The notes under the pieces were generated by a model that saw nothing but the letters and a program-made list of their open reading frames with translations, made no database searches and had not been told where the DNA came from. A DNA stretch of 39,669 nucleotides, from NCBI GenBank assembly GCA_009379955.1, contig WHST01000056.1:1-39669 (forward strand), written 5' to 3'. Numbering within the stretch: the first letter of the stretch is position 1; every line of letters starts with the position of its first letter. Positions 8,098 to 15,070 of the stretch are shown here, one piece after another. The translations under genes and the position numbers were made by a program. This DNA comes from Streptosporangiales bacterium (lineage in GTDB: Bacteria; Actinomycetota; Actinomycetes; Streptosporangiales; WHST01).

Positions 8098-8286
8098 GTG
8101 AGTTCAGGCCAGCATCGACGCCGAGGCGAGTCCCTGAGACAGCGCCTGACGAGGCTCGTCGGATCCTCGAGCGGCAACCACCGCCGCCGCAAGCAGGACG
8201 CCGACGCATCCGTGCAGCAGCGCGGATCGGAGACCTCGAGAAGGGAGCGCGGCCATGGCGGCATCGCCGAGCACCACGCTGCCTGA
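8098..8286 (+). CDS. Small Arg-rich ORF of doubtful reality
   Basis: A GTG at 8098, preceded by AGGTGAG at 8087-8093, opens a 62-residue frame starting just after the GGDEF-like stop. The product is basic and low in complexity (HRRRGESLRQRL, NHRRRKQD, SRRERGHGG), with no recognisable domain. Its end overlaps, in another frame, the 23-codon ORF at 8255. The good ribosome-binding site and coupling position favour translation; the composition, typical of chance frames in GC-rich DNA, argues against a functional protein. Translation might serve mainly to carry ribosomes to the next ORF. Confidence 0.3.
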   Translation: MSSGQHRRRGESLRQRLTRLVGSSSGNHRRRKQDADASVQQRGSETSRRERGHGGIAEHHAA

Positions 8287-8326
8287 CCTCCACGCCTACC
8301 GCGTCGTCGACCTCATCTGGTGGTGA
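8255..8326 (+). CDS. 23-residue ORF ending in two Trp codons (candidate leader peptide)
   Basis: ATG at 8255 is preceded by AAGGGAG (8241-8247) at good spacing. The frame encodes 23 residues starting MAASPSTTL and ending YRVVDLIWW, with tandem TGG TGG immediately before TGA. It is followed 15 bases later by a strong multi-stem fold (8342-8422) and then, about 120 bases on, by the first WXG100-like gene. Tandem Trp codons followed by alternative stems are the design of Trp attenuator leaders. The RxVDL part also recalls the short leader peptides annotated upstream of actinomycete metabolic genes. No trp biosynthesis gene follows, so the regulated target would be unusual. It could instead be a tiny functional peptide. 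Confidence 0.45.
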   Translation: MAASPSTTLPDLHAYRVVDLIWW

Positions 8327-8341
8327 GGCCCGCGGTCGAGC

Positions 8342-8422
8342 CTGGCGCGCGGACTGGTCATCCCTCCGCGGCTGATACCGGTCACGGCATCAGCCGACAT
8401 CTCATGTCGGTCCGCGCGCCAG
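8342..8422 (+). ncRNA. Strong three-way-junction RNA fold between small ORF and WXG100 operon
   Basis: A perfect 13-bp outer stem is formed by CTGGCGCGCGGAC (8342-8354) and GTCCGCGCGCCAG (8410-8422). Inside are two hairpins: CGGCTGAT/ATCAGCCG (8369-8376 with 8389-8396) and CCGACAT-CTC-ATGTCGG (8394-8410). The two inner stems share bases 8394-8396, and the second shares 8410 with the outer stem, so switching is possible. No U-run follows, so it is not a classical intrinsic terminator. Because it is palindromic, the strand is uncertain. It could be an attenuator, a processing site, a small RNA or a mobile-element remnant. Confidence 0.5.
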
Positions 8423-8547
8423 CCAGTAGCCCGCGAAGTTGTCCACATATTGCCTGCGACGCCGTCGAAGGCGGCCGAACGCCCACACACTGAACGGGTC
8501 GGTGCGGGGTGCATCGGCCGAACCGAGGTGAGGCAGGAGGCACAACC

Positions 8548-8880
8548 GTGGTCACGTTCGACATGGGCAACGCGACGCTGTCGACGTTGGCGGGCAAGAC
8601 GTCGGGGTCGTCGGAGGACCTCGGCGGGCTGGTGCGCCAGCTCGTGGTGGCGGCGACTCCGCTCGAGGGGCGGATGAACGGGTCGGGACGTGCGGCGTTC
8701 GACCGTTTCAAGGCGCGGTCCGACCGGATCGCGACCGACCTGGGCCGCGCACTCGGTTCCGTGCACACCGGACAGGTGATGATGGACCGCTCGTTCCGTG
8801 ACGGCGACGACACGATGGCCGGCAACGGCACCCACGCGATGGGCGCGGCGAACTTCGACGGCGCGCGGTTCCGCGGGTGA
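8548..8880 (+). CDS. WXG100-like helical protein (ESAT-6 superfamily type)
   Basis: The 110-residue protein has two predicted helices broken by a glycine-rich turn (LEGRMNGSGRAAFDRFKARSD, about residues 39-59). This is the layout of WXG100/ESAT-6-like proteins, although the tryptophan of the WxG turn is absent. Such proteins form helical-hairpin dimers and are exported by type VII (Esx) secretion systems. The GTG start at 8548 is fixed by AGGAGG eight bases upstream. It is the first of at least five genes reading towards the toxin. No EccC or other secretion machinery is in the window, so export would depend on genes elsewhere. Confidence 0.75.
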   Translation: MVTFDMGNATLSTLAGKTSGSSEDLGGLVRQLVVAATPLEGRMNGSGRAAFDRFKARSDRIATDLGRALGSVHTGQVMMDRSFRDGDDTMAGNGTHAMGAANFDGARFRG

Positions 8881-8888
8881 GGGGCACG

Positions 8889-9008
8889 ATGAGCGCAGGA
8901 GCTGACGAGCGAGCCGCAGGTAGGGGTCGCGACTCCCTCGGTACCCATCAGGGCGTCCCCGCGACACCTGCCGGAGGCGAACGAGGAAGCGGGCGCGTGG
9001 GGCCATGA
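8889..9008 (+). CDS. Small 39-residue ORF translationally coupled to the next WXG100-like gene
   Basis: The ATG at 8889 lies eight bases after the preceding stop and is preceded by GAGGGG. The 39-residue product (MSAGADERAAGRGRDSLG at its start) is rich in Gly, Arg and Ala and has no recognisable motif. Its TGA overlaps the ATG of the following gene (ATGA at 9005-9008), the usual arrangement for coupled genes. It fills the gap between two WXG100-like genes that would otherwise be untranslated for 124 bases. It may be a translational bridge or a poorly conserved small partner. Confidence 0.4.
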   Translation: MSAGADERAAGRGRDSLGTHQGVPATPAGGERGSGRVGP

Positions 9009-9313
9009 CCACTCTCGACCGCAGGAGCTACGACACCGGCGCGTCCAGCGAGGTGCAGGCCAACGTCAACCGCATCGCGGGTCGCCTGGAGACCCTGATC
9101 GCGCAGCGCGCGTCCGACGCGAACATCGCGCTGGGCGACTTCGAGGCACAGGATGTCTCTGCCGACTACTCGGCGAAGGAGAAGTCCTGGGGCACCGCGG
9201 CGACGGAGACGATGACGATCATCCGGCTGCTCCGCACAACGATGGCCGGCAACGACGACACCGCCTCGCAGACCGTGACCCGCGCCCGGTCCGCCGTCGC
9301 CGGCATCGTCTGA
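9005..9313 (+). CDS. WXG100-like / pore-forming ESAT-6 family-type protein
   Basis: The 102-residue, almost wholly helical protein contains LETLIAQRASDANIALGDF, a short break (ADYSAKEKSWGTAATE, about 59-74, with one Trp-Gly) and a second long helix. Length, fold and operon position fit the ESAT-6-like partner of the gene at 8548, giving the usual two-protein WXG100 pair. The start overlaps the upstream small ORF (ATGA). A C-terminal export signal YxxxD/E is not obvious. The exact subfamily is from memory and uncertain. Confidence 0.75.
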   Translation: MTTLDRRSYDTGASSEVQANVNRIAGRLETLIAQRASDANIALGDFEAQDVSADYSAKEKSWGTAATETMTIIRLLRTTMAGNDDTASQTVTRARSAVAGIV

Positions 9314-9326
9314 GGCGGGTCGGCAC

Positions 9327-9665
9327 ATGGCGAAGTGGGACATCGAGCCCGCGGGCGTCCGCGGCGTCGTCATCCGTACGCAGGCCGCCGGCCAGGGGTT
9401 CGAGAAGGCAGGCAGGTCCTACGCGGGCGGCGCCCGCGGTGCAGCCGGCAGCGCGGGCAGTCCTCTCGTCACGCTCGCGTTGCAGAGCTTCGCGAAGCAC
9501 CACCGCAGGACCCTGACGGGTCTGGTCGACAAGACCGTGGCATCCCTCACGGCAGCCGTCGAAGCGACGAACGCCTACCTCGACGGCGACCTCGAGATGG
9601 CCGAACGCGCCCAGCGCCACGGCGCCACGACCAACGGGGTCCACAAGCAGCTGCCCCGCCGCTGA
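9327..9665 (+). CDS. Small helical protein of WXG100/polymorphic-toxin clusters (DUF6507-like)
   Basis: The 112-residue protein starts MAKWDIEPAGVRGVV and is then helical with an Ala/Gly-rich centre (residues 30-45) and a second long helix (LTGLVDKTVASLTAAVEATNAYL). The WDI-x-P-x-GV start recalls a family of small actinobacterial proteins encoded between WXG100 genes and toxin genes (DUF6507, from memory). These probably act as secretion partners or chaperones of the large effector, since WXG100-like folds pair with toxin N-termini. It starts 13 bases after the previous stop and ends 15 bases before the next gene. Confidence 0.7.
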   Translation: MAKWDIEPAGVRGVVIRTQAAGQGFEKAGRSYAGGARGAAGSAGSPLVTLALQSFAKHHRRTLTGLVDKTVASLTAAVEATNAYLDGDLEMAERAQRHGATTNGVHKQLPRR

Positions 9666-9680
9666 GAGGAGATCACGGCC

Positions 9681-10625
9681 GTGGTCGCGGAGGCTGGTAA
9701 CGCTGCCGGTGGGGTGTTGTCGACGATCGACCCGACGCGGATCCCGTTGTTCGAGGGTGACCTTGCGAGTGTGGAGGTGGCGGCGGCACGGTTCCGTAAG
9801 GCCGGGTCGCGGTGCGTCTCGGCGGGTGTGGGGGTGGACTCGCGGTTCCAGGGCCTGTCGTCGTGTTACCGGGCGCCGGAGCGGTGGGAGCTGTTGGCCT
9901 CGACCGCGCGGGTCCGTACCGGCGCGGCGTCCTTCGGGTCCGATCTGAAATCGGTCGGGGACGCGTTAGCGGATTACGCGGCGGAGATGCGGCCGGTGGC
10001 GGCGGCGTTGAGCCGGTTGTTCGATCAGGCGATGGCGTTCACGGTGGAGGTGTCCGGTGACGGCGCCTGGGACCGCGACAAGTCCGCGGTCGCGCGGAAC
10101 AACTCTCTGATCCAGGCGGTGTCGGCGCAGGCGGAGGCGAAGGCCGCGATCGAACGGCGCTGCGCGAACCGGATCGAAGCCCTGGTCGGCGGCCGGGTCT
10201 GGCACGCGGCCGACCGACCCGGCGACCCGAGGTTCGCGTACGGGTCAGCGGACATCCCCGACAACGCCGCCACGCCGTGGGGTGCACCGGCGGACTGGCA
10301 GGCACCGTGGGACCACGGCGTCCTCGGCGCGGTCGCCGACTTCTACAAGGGCGTCTGGATCGACGGGATCGGCGGCCTCGCCCTTGGCGTGACCACGCTG
10401 ACCGGGCAGAACGCCGTGCTGCCCGCCGCCGCGGCGCTGACCGGGCACGGCACCTGGGCCCAGGTCGGCGACGCGCTACGCGCCACCGGACACGCCTGGG
10501 CCGGGCTCGGCATGACCGCTGCCGGGCTGCTGCTGTACGCCAACCCGATCAGCTCCCCGCTGGTCTGGGCCAGCCACGCCACCGGCACCACGCCGCGCTG
10601 GGTCGCCGCGAGCGGCCGCGCATGA
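9681..10625 (+). CDS. Type VII secretion-associated effector, N-terminal (LXG/WXG-like) part
   Basis: The 314-residue protein is the likely trafficking half of a polymorphic toxin. Residues 20-170 are long helices (FEGDLASVEVAAARFRKAG, FGSDLKSVGDALADYAAEM, ARNNSLIQAVSAQAEAKAAI) typical of WXG/LXG-like export domains. Residues 225-300 are more hydrophobic (VWIDGIGGLALGVTTLTG, LGMTAAGLLLYANPISSPL). The GTG start at 9681 has GAGGAG about ten bases upstream. The TGA overlaps the ATG of the next gene (ATGA, 10622-10625) in the -1 frame. Because the next protein begins as if in mid-domain (KDTAKATVAWDTWRTNPARA), the two may derive from one longer protein. Confidence 0.75.
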   Translation: MVAEAGNAAGGVLSTIDPTRIPLFEGDLASVEVAAARFRKAGSRCVSAGVGVDSRFQGLSSCYRAPERWELLASTARVRTGAASFGSDLKSVGDALADYAAEMRPVAAALSRLFDQAMAFTVEVSGDGAWDRDKSAVARNNSLIQAVSAQAEAKAAIERRCANRIEALVGGRVWHAADRPGDPRFAYGSADIPDNAATPWGAPADWQAPWDHGVLGAVADFYKGVWIDGIGGLALGVTTLTGQNAVLPAAAALTGHGTWAQVGDALRATGHAWAGLGMTAAGLLLYANPISSPLVWASHATGTTPRWVAASGRA

Positions 10626-11692
10626 AAGACACCGCCAAGGCCACCGTCGCCTGGGACACCTGGCGCACCAACCCCGCCCGCGCCACCGGCGCCACCACCA
10701 TCAACGTCGTCACCTGCTTCCTGCCCGGCGGCGAAGCCACCACAGCCCTCAAAGCAGCCAGAGGAATCCGCGGCGCCACCGACACCGGCCTACTCGGACG
10801 GTTCCTCGGCCACACCGACGACACTCCCGTCCCCCGTCTCCCCGACATCGTCCCCGACGCAGCAGCCACAGCCGCACGTGCCGGTGACCAGCTGCCACCC
10901 ACCGTCGGCGACCTCGCCAGATCGATCGGACACGATGCACGGCCCCACTTACCAGACCTCGACGACCCGCTCGCTTCCACGGTCCGCGAACAGGACACCC
11001 GCACTGCCAAGGAGTGCAACGAATCGTCGGCACGCAACGGACCTCCCGACGAGATCCGTGAGCCCGACAAGGACTCGGCAGGCAGTAGCAGGCGTGAGGA
11101 CCCTGTGGATGGCCCCGAGAACCGCGAAGGCCCCGATTCCGATTCTGCGGCGCTGCACGAGCGTGCGCCTGAGCATCGGGGTGGCAGAAGCCACGTGCAT
11201 GAGACAGAGTGGCCGATCGTCGCAAGCGCCAACGAGATATACAGGTCACCCGCCATGGACGAGTTGCGGGCTGCATACGCCGCAAATCGGCCGACGGTTG
11301 TGGAGTTCGCCGGGAGGACTGTCCAGTACGAGCCGGACCTTCCGGCCAGTGGGATGACCTTCGGCGATGCGTTTCTCCTGGGGCCGCGAGCGTTTTCGTC
11401 GGAGGGCGAGCTTGCCAAGACCGTGCTACACGGCTACGGGGCGATCATCCGACACTGCGCAGACCCGCATAACACGCCATGGGTCAACGCTTCCACCGAT
11501 CGCTTCTACTCACTTGACGACACATTCGCACAGCTGGCCGAGGCGGTCGGAACGAGCTTCGAGACGTCGGGGAGAAGGGCACATCTGACTACGTGTCGGA
11601 GCCACTCGAGCGCTGCTCGGCTTGACGTCGGACTGGTACTTCGAGGACAAGCTCGGCTTCGCGATCAGTCATGCGCTTCCGGAGGTTCTTGA
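10622..11692 (+). CDS. Polymorphic toxin C-terminal part, probably frameshifted near its end
   Basis: The 356-residue product begins with a linker continuing the upstream effector (residues 1-60). It then has a charged, disordered stretch (100-190) and a C-terminal domain of unknown activity (195-315: VVEFAGRTVQYEPDL, MTFGDAFLLGPRAFSS, LAKTVLHGYGAIIRH). The TVLHxxxxxIRH part recalls a degenerate HExxH metallopeptidase helix with Gly for Glu; this is tentative. After residue 316 the frame looks wrong: adding one base to the four-G run at 11569-11572 would give SGEKGTSDYVSEPLERCSA and stop at 11625, overlapping the next gene's TTG. As sequenced, 40 basic residues replace that end. GC content falls in the last 700 bases, suggesting acquired toxin cargo. 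Confidence 0.65.
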   Translation: MKDTAKATVAWDTWRTNPARATGATTINVVTCFLPGGEATTALKAARGIRGATDTGLLGRFLGHTDDTPVPRLPDIVPDAAATAARAGDQLPPTVGDLARSIGHDARPHLPDLDDPLASTVREQDTRTAKECNESSARNGPPDEIREPDKDSAGSSRREDPVDGPENREGPDSDSAALHERAPEHRGGRSHVHETEWPIVASANEIYRSPAMDELRAAYAANRPTVVEFAGRTVQYEPDLPASGMTFGDAFLLGPRAFSSEGELAKTVLHGYGAIIRHCADPHNTPWVNASTDRFYSLDDTFAQLAEAVGTSFETSGRRAHLTTCRSHSSAARLDVGLVLRGQARLRDQSCASGGS

Positions 11693-12005
11693 TGACGCCA
11701 CACAAGCGGTCGAGGACGGCATCCGACGAATTCAGTCCTCTGTCCGCATCGGGTTCAACCTCGGTGGGCAGTTGGCGGACATTGCCGATGTGATCATCGA
11801 GGCAGACGTGGTGCGCGCGTGTCGACTTGGCTACGAGATCCTCGACGTGGATTCCTCCCCCGCAACGTTGCTGGTGCTCGCGGCTCTCGTCTTCAGAGGG
11901 AAGCTCCCGGTCAGCCTCGAGCTCGGCGCACGACTGCAGACGGTCGGGAATGACCGGATCCGCCGGCGTGTCGACGAGGCGTTCCGTCAACGAGAAGAGC
12001 GCTGA
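11622..12005 (+). CDS. Probable immunity protein for the adjacent toxin
   Basis: The 127-residue acidic protein has no signal peptide. It starts MTSDWYFEDKLGF, contains ALPEVLDDATQAVEDGI and a central hydrophobic helix (LADIADVIIEADVVRACRLGYEIL, in part), and ends RRRVDEAFRQREER. It is not a family I can name. Its place directly after the toxin domain, the lower GC content shared with the toxin C-terminus and the small size are those of immunity genes in polymorphic toxin loci. The start is a TTG at 11622; no ATG or GTG lies near. The inferred unshifted toxin stop (TGA 11623-11625) overlaps it as TTGA, supporting coupled translation. Confidence 0.65.
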   Translation: MTSDWYFEDKLGFAISHALPEVLDDATQAVEDGIRRIQSSVRIGFNLGGQLADIADVIIEADVVRACRLGYEILDVDSSPATLLVLAALVFRGKLPVSLELGARLQTVGNDRIRRRVDEAFRQREER

Positions 12006-12053
12006 GAACCGCACATCACACGGCTCACCCGCCACCATCCGGAGCACATGAGG

Positions 12054-12089
12054 GGCACCCTCACCGTGCTATGACACGGTCAGGGTGCC
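12054..12089. terminator. Bidirectional hairpin terminator, member of a dispersed repeat
   Basis: GGCACCCTCACCGTG (12054-12068) pairs with CACGGTCAGGGTGCC (12075-12089) with one mismatch and a six-base loop. It lies between the immunity gene (plus) and ftsK (minus), which converge, so it can terminate both. The same core and layout recur at 38433-38488, and a half-copy lies at 17790-17808. Confidence 0.65.
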
Positions 12090-12143
12090 GTTGACGTATT
12101 GGCGGACACCGACTGGGACGCGGCCGAGCGCGCGACCGGGCCG

Positions 12144-14723
12144 TCAGGCTTCGCGCTCGTCCGGGTACTCGGCGTCGTCGTCCGACTCGTCGAGCTCCGC
12201 ACCGACGTCGGTGTCGTCCAGCAGCGGGGGGTCCTCACCGCGCAGGGCCGCGAGCGCCTGGGGGAGGTCGTCCGGCTTGACGATGACGTCACGGGCCTTG
12301 GAGCCCTCGCTGGCGCCGACGACTCCCCTGCTCTCGAGGATGTCCATCAGGCGGCCGGCCTTGGCGAAGCCGACGCGGAGCTTGCGCTGGAGCATCGACG
12401 TCGAGCCGAACTGCGTGGTGACGATCAGCTCGGCGGCCTGGCAGACGAGGTCGAGGTCGTCGCCGATGTCGTCGTCGAGCTCCTTCTTCTTCGACTGGAC
12501 GGCGGTGACGTCGTCGCGGTAGCTCGGGTCGGCCTGTTCCTTGGTGTGGGAGACGACGCTGCGGATCTCGGACTCGGAGACCCACGCGCCCTGGATACGC
12601 ATCGACTTGTTCGCACCCATCGGCAGGAACAGGCCGTCGCCCTGGCCGATCAGCTTCTCCGCGCCCGGCTGGTCGAGGACGACGCGGCTGTCGGCGAGGG
12701 ACGAGGTCGCGAACGCCAGGCGCGAGGGGACGTTCGCCTTGATCAGGCCGGTGACGACGTCGACGCTCGGCCGCTGGGTCGCCAGTACCAGGTGGATGCC
12801 CGCCGCTCGCGCCAGCTGGGTGATGCGGACGATGGAGTCCTCGACGTCGCGCGGGGCCACCATCATCAGGTCGGCGAGCTCGTCGACCACGACGATGAGG
12901 TACGGGTACGGCTTGTACTCCTTGTCGCTGCCGAGCTCCGGCTTGAGCTTGCCCGCGCGGATCGCCTTGTTGTAGTCGTCGACGTGCCGGAAGCCGCTCG
13001 CCGCCAGGTCGTCGTAGCGCAGGTCCATCTCCTTGACGACCCACTGCAGCGCCTCGGCGGCCTTCTTCGGGTTGGTGATGATCGGCGTGATGAGGTGCGG
13101 CACGCCGTTGTACGACGTCAGCTCGACGCGCTTCGGGTCGACCAGCACCATGCGCACCTCGTCGGGCGTCGCCCGCAGGAGGATCGAGGTGATCAGTGCG
13201 TTGATGCAGCTCGACTTGCCCGACCCGGTCGCACCCGCGATGAGGACGTGCGGCATCTTCGCGAGGTTCGCGACGACGTAGCCGCCCTCGACGTCCTTGC
13301 CGAGCCCGACGAGCAGCGGGTGGTGGTCGCCGGTCGCGGCCGTCGAGCGGAGGACGTCGCCGAGGCTGACGTTCTCCTTGTCGGTGTTGGGGATCTCGAT
13401 GCCGATCGCCGACTTGCCGGGGATCGGTGACAGGATCCGCACCTCGGCGCTCTTGACCGCGAGCGAGATGTTGCGCGACAGCGCCGTGACGCGTTCGACC
13501 TTGACAGCCGGACCGAGCTCGACCACGTAGCGCGTCACCGTCGGGCCGCGGGTGAACCCCGTCACCTGCGCGTCGACCTCGAACTGCTCGAACACCTCGG
13601 TCAGCGCGGCGACGACGACGTCGTTGGCCTTCGTCCTCGCCTTGGGAGTGGTGCCCGGCGCCAGCAGGTTGTTCGGCGGCAGCGCGTAGTCGCCCTTGAG
13701 CACGAGCTGCTCGGCCGTCGACGGCAGCGGGATCGGCTCGGGCGGTGGGGTGGCCTTGAGCTCCGTCGGCGGCTTGACCGTGGGCTTGACGTCGACGACG
13801 GGAGTCTCGAACGGCTCGTCGCCCGCGCGCCCGTCGGTGGCGGCGTCGCCGACACGACTGCGCGACGACCGCCTGCGCAGGGACGGGATCGGCGCGTCGA
13901 CCCCCGACTCGTCCTCGTCGCCCGCGTCGTCGTCCTGCGCGCCATGCCTGCCCAGGCGGATCTGGTCACGGATCGAACGCAGCCGTGTGGGCACCTCGCG
14001 CAACGGGGTGCCGGTGATGACGAGGAACCCGAAGAGACCGAGCAGCCCGAGCAGCGGCACCGCCAGGTAGACCGAGAGCAGCGAGACGAGCGGCAGCGCC
14101 GCGAGGAACCCGACGAGACCACCCGACCGCTGCAGCGCCGCGGCGCCGTCCTGCGGCACGGGGAGCCCGGTCGCGATGTGCACGATGCCGAGGATCGCCA
14201 CGAGCAGCGCGGTCCAGCCGATGACGACGCGCCCCGCCGCGGCGTTGCGCTCCGGGTTGCGCATCAGCCGCCAGGAGGCGAGCAGCAGCAGGAGCGGGAC
14301 GATCACCCCGAGACGACCGAACCCGCCCGCGACGACGAAGGTGATCGCGGTGCCGACCGGACCGGGCAGCTGCCACCAGACGGCGACGCCGACGACGACC
14401 GCCAGCGCGAGGAACACCAGCCCGAGGCCGTCGCGGCGCTGGTCCTGCTCCAGGTCGCGCGCACCCTTGCCGACCATCCGAACGAGCCTGCCGAGCCCTC
14501 CACTGACGAGGTACCACAGGCCGGCCACGCCCTTCCAGAGCAGGCCGAAGAGCAGCAGAATCGGGTCGGCGGAGCTCGTCGCGCCGCGCTTCCTCCCGGC
14601 CGCGGGACGCTTGGTCGTGCGCGACCGCGTCGACTTCCGCGAGCCCGACCGGGAGGCCGAGCCGCGCGAGCCGCCACGCGCTCCGCTCTTGGGCCTCGAC
14701 CTGCCGGACGTACGGGTCGCCAT
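12144..14723 (-). CDS. ftsK: FtsK/SpoIIIE-family DNA translocase
   Basis: The 859-residue membrane-anchored motor pumps chromosome ends through the division septum and activates XerCD at dif. A basic Arg/Lys/Ser-rich N-terminus (residues 1-50) precedes four to five membrane helices (about 55-215). A Pro/acidic linker follows, and then the motor (about 330-760). Walker A is AGATGSGKSS near residue 500 and Walker B VVDELADLMM near 620; IHLVLATQRPSVDVVTGLIKAN follows in pieces. The C-terminal gamma winged helix that reads KOPS is present (ELIVTTQFGSTSMLQRKLRV). The ATG at 14723 has TGAGGA upstream. The single full motor and gamma domain separate it from type VII EccC. It is normally a neighbour of rimO; here the toxin block intervenes. 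Confidence 0.95.
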   Translation of the reverse strand: MATRTSGRSRPKSGARGGSRGSASRSGSRKSTRSRTTKRPAAGRKRGATSSADPILLLFGLLWKGVAGLWYLVSGGLGRLVRMVGKGARDLEQDQRRDGLGLVFLALAVVVGVAVWWQLPGPVGTAITFVVAGGFGRLGVIVPLLLLLASWRLMRNPERNAAAGRVVIGWTALLVAILGIVHIATGLPVPQDGAAALQRSGGLVGFLAALPLVSLLSVYLAVPLLGLLGLFGFLVITGTPLREVPTRLRSIRDQIRLGRHGAQDDDAGDEDESGVDAPIPSLRRRSSRSRVGDAATDGRAGDEPFETPVVDVKPTVKPPTELKATPPPEPIPLPSTAEQLVLKGDYALPPNNLLAPGTTPKARTKANDVVVAALTEVFEQFEVDAQVTGFTRGPTVTRYVVELGPAVKVERVTALSRNISLAVKSAEVRILSPIPGKSAIGIEIPNTDKENVSLGDVLRSTAATGDHHPLLVGLGKDVEGGYVVANLAKMPHVLIAGATGSGKSSCINALITSILLRATPDEVRMVLVDPKRVELTSYNGVPHLITPIITNPKKAAEALQWVVKEMDLRYDDLAASGFRHVDDYNKAIRAGKLKPELGSDKEYKPYPYLIVVVDELADLMMVAPRDVEDSIVRITQLARAAGIHLVLATQRPSVDVVTGLIKANVPSRLAFATSSLADSRVVLDQPGAEKLIGQGDGLFLPMGANKSMRIQGAWVSESEIRSVVSHTKEQADPSYRDDVTAVQSKKKELDDDIGDDLDLVCQAAELIVTTQFGSTSMLQRKLRVGFAKAGRLMDILESRGVVGASEGSKARDVIVKPDDLPQALAALRGEDPPLLDDTDVGAELDESDDDAEYPDEREA

Positions 14724-14810
14724 GGTCCTCACCGTAACCACTTTTGTCACACCGGTACCACACGCCACACGGACGGTAGCCCGTCCGACAACACCATTCC
14801 GCCGAATCCC

Positions 14811-14858
14811 GTCAACCGACGTTGACATACCGCCAGACGTCAACGTAGATTGACAGAC
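14811..14858 (+). promoter_or_regulatory. Leaderless promoter overlapped by GTTGAC/GTCAAC operator boxes
   Basis: TTGACA (14822-14827) and TAGATT (14846-14851) are separated by 18 bases. The -10 ends seven bases before the ATG at 14859, so the mRNA should start at the start codon. GTCAAC (14811-14816), GTTGAC (14821-14826) and GTCAAC (14839-14844) form two inverted pairs; the second is ACGTTGAC/GTCAACGT across the promoter. A half-box TTGAC occurs at 14850-14854. The HTH protein encoded directly downstream could bind here and repress its own gene. Confidence 0.65.
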
Positions 14859-15068
14859 ATGACGAGAGCGACGGACCTGGCCACCGCCGCGGGGAATCAG
14901 GACCCGCGGGTGGGGCTGCGGGCGGTCGCGGCCCTGCGCCGTCTGCTCGAACAGCTCGAGGCGATCCAGGTCGACAACGCGCGGGCGCACGGCTGGTCGT
15001 GGCAGGCGGTCGCCGAGGCGCTCGGCGTCACCCGCCAGGCCGTCCACAAGAAGCACGGAAGGCGCTGA
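14859..15068 (+). CDS. Small helix-turn-helix DNA-binding protein paired with a Clp-N protein
   Basis: The 69-residue protein consists of a helical part (GLRAVAALRRLLEQLEAIQVDNAR in two stretches) and a C-terminal helix-turn-helix WSWQAVAEALGVTRQAVHKKH. The pairing of such an HTH gene with a Clp N-terminal-domain gene is common in actinomycetes. The product is thought to act as a transcriptional regulator of the pair. The ATG at 14859 is placed at the expected transcription start, and the operator boxes upstream suggest autoregulation. The next gene begins two bases after the stop. An in-frame TTG at 14850 is possible but would lie inside the -10. Confidence 0.85.
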   Translation: MTRATDLATAAGNQDPRVGLRAVAALRRLLEQLEAIQVDNARAHGWSWQAVAEALGVTRQAVHKKHGRR

Positions 15069-15070
15069 CG

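Noticed and set aside
8873..8890. A further copy of the dispersed hairpin (GTGAGGGGCAC)
   Set aside because: The similarity is limited to 11 bases and has no pairing partner; it is explained by the ribosome-binding site of the 39-codon ORF.
8296..9012. Minus-strand open frames opposite the WXG100-like genes
   Set aside because: The plus-strand genes have good ribosome-binding sites, coupled starts and helical products; the antisense frames lack both and are Arg/Ser/Pro-rich.
12144..14723. FtsK-like gene as EccC, the motor of the type VII secretion system for the nearby WXG100 proteins
   Set aside because: It has one motor domain, FtsK-type N-terminal membrane helices and a gamma domain for KOPS recognition. 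EccC has several ATPase domains and no gamma domain.
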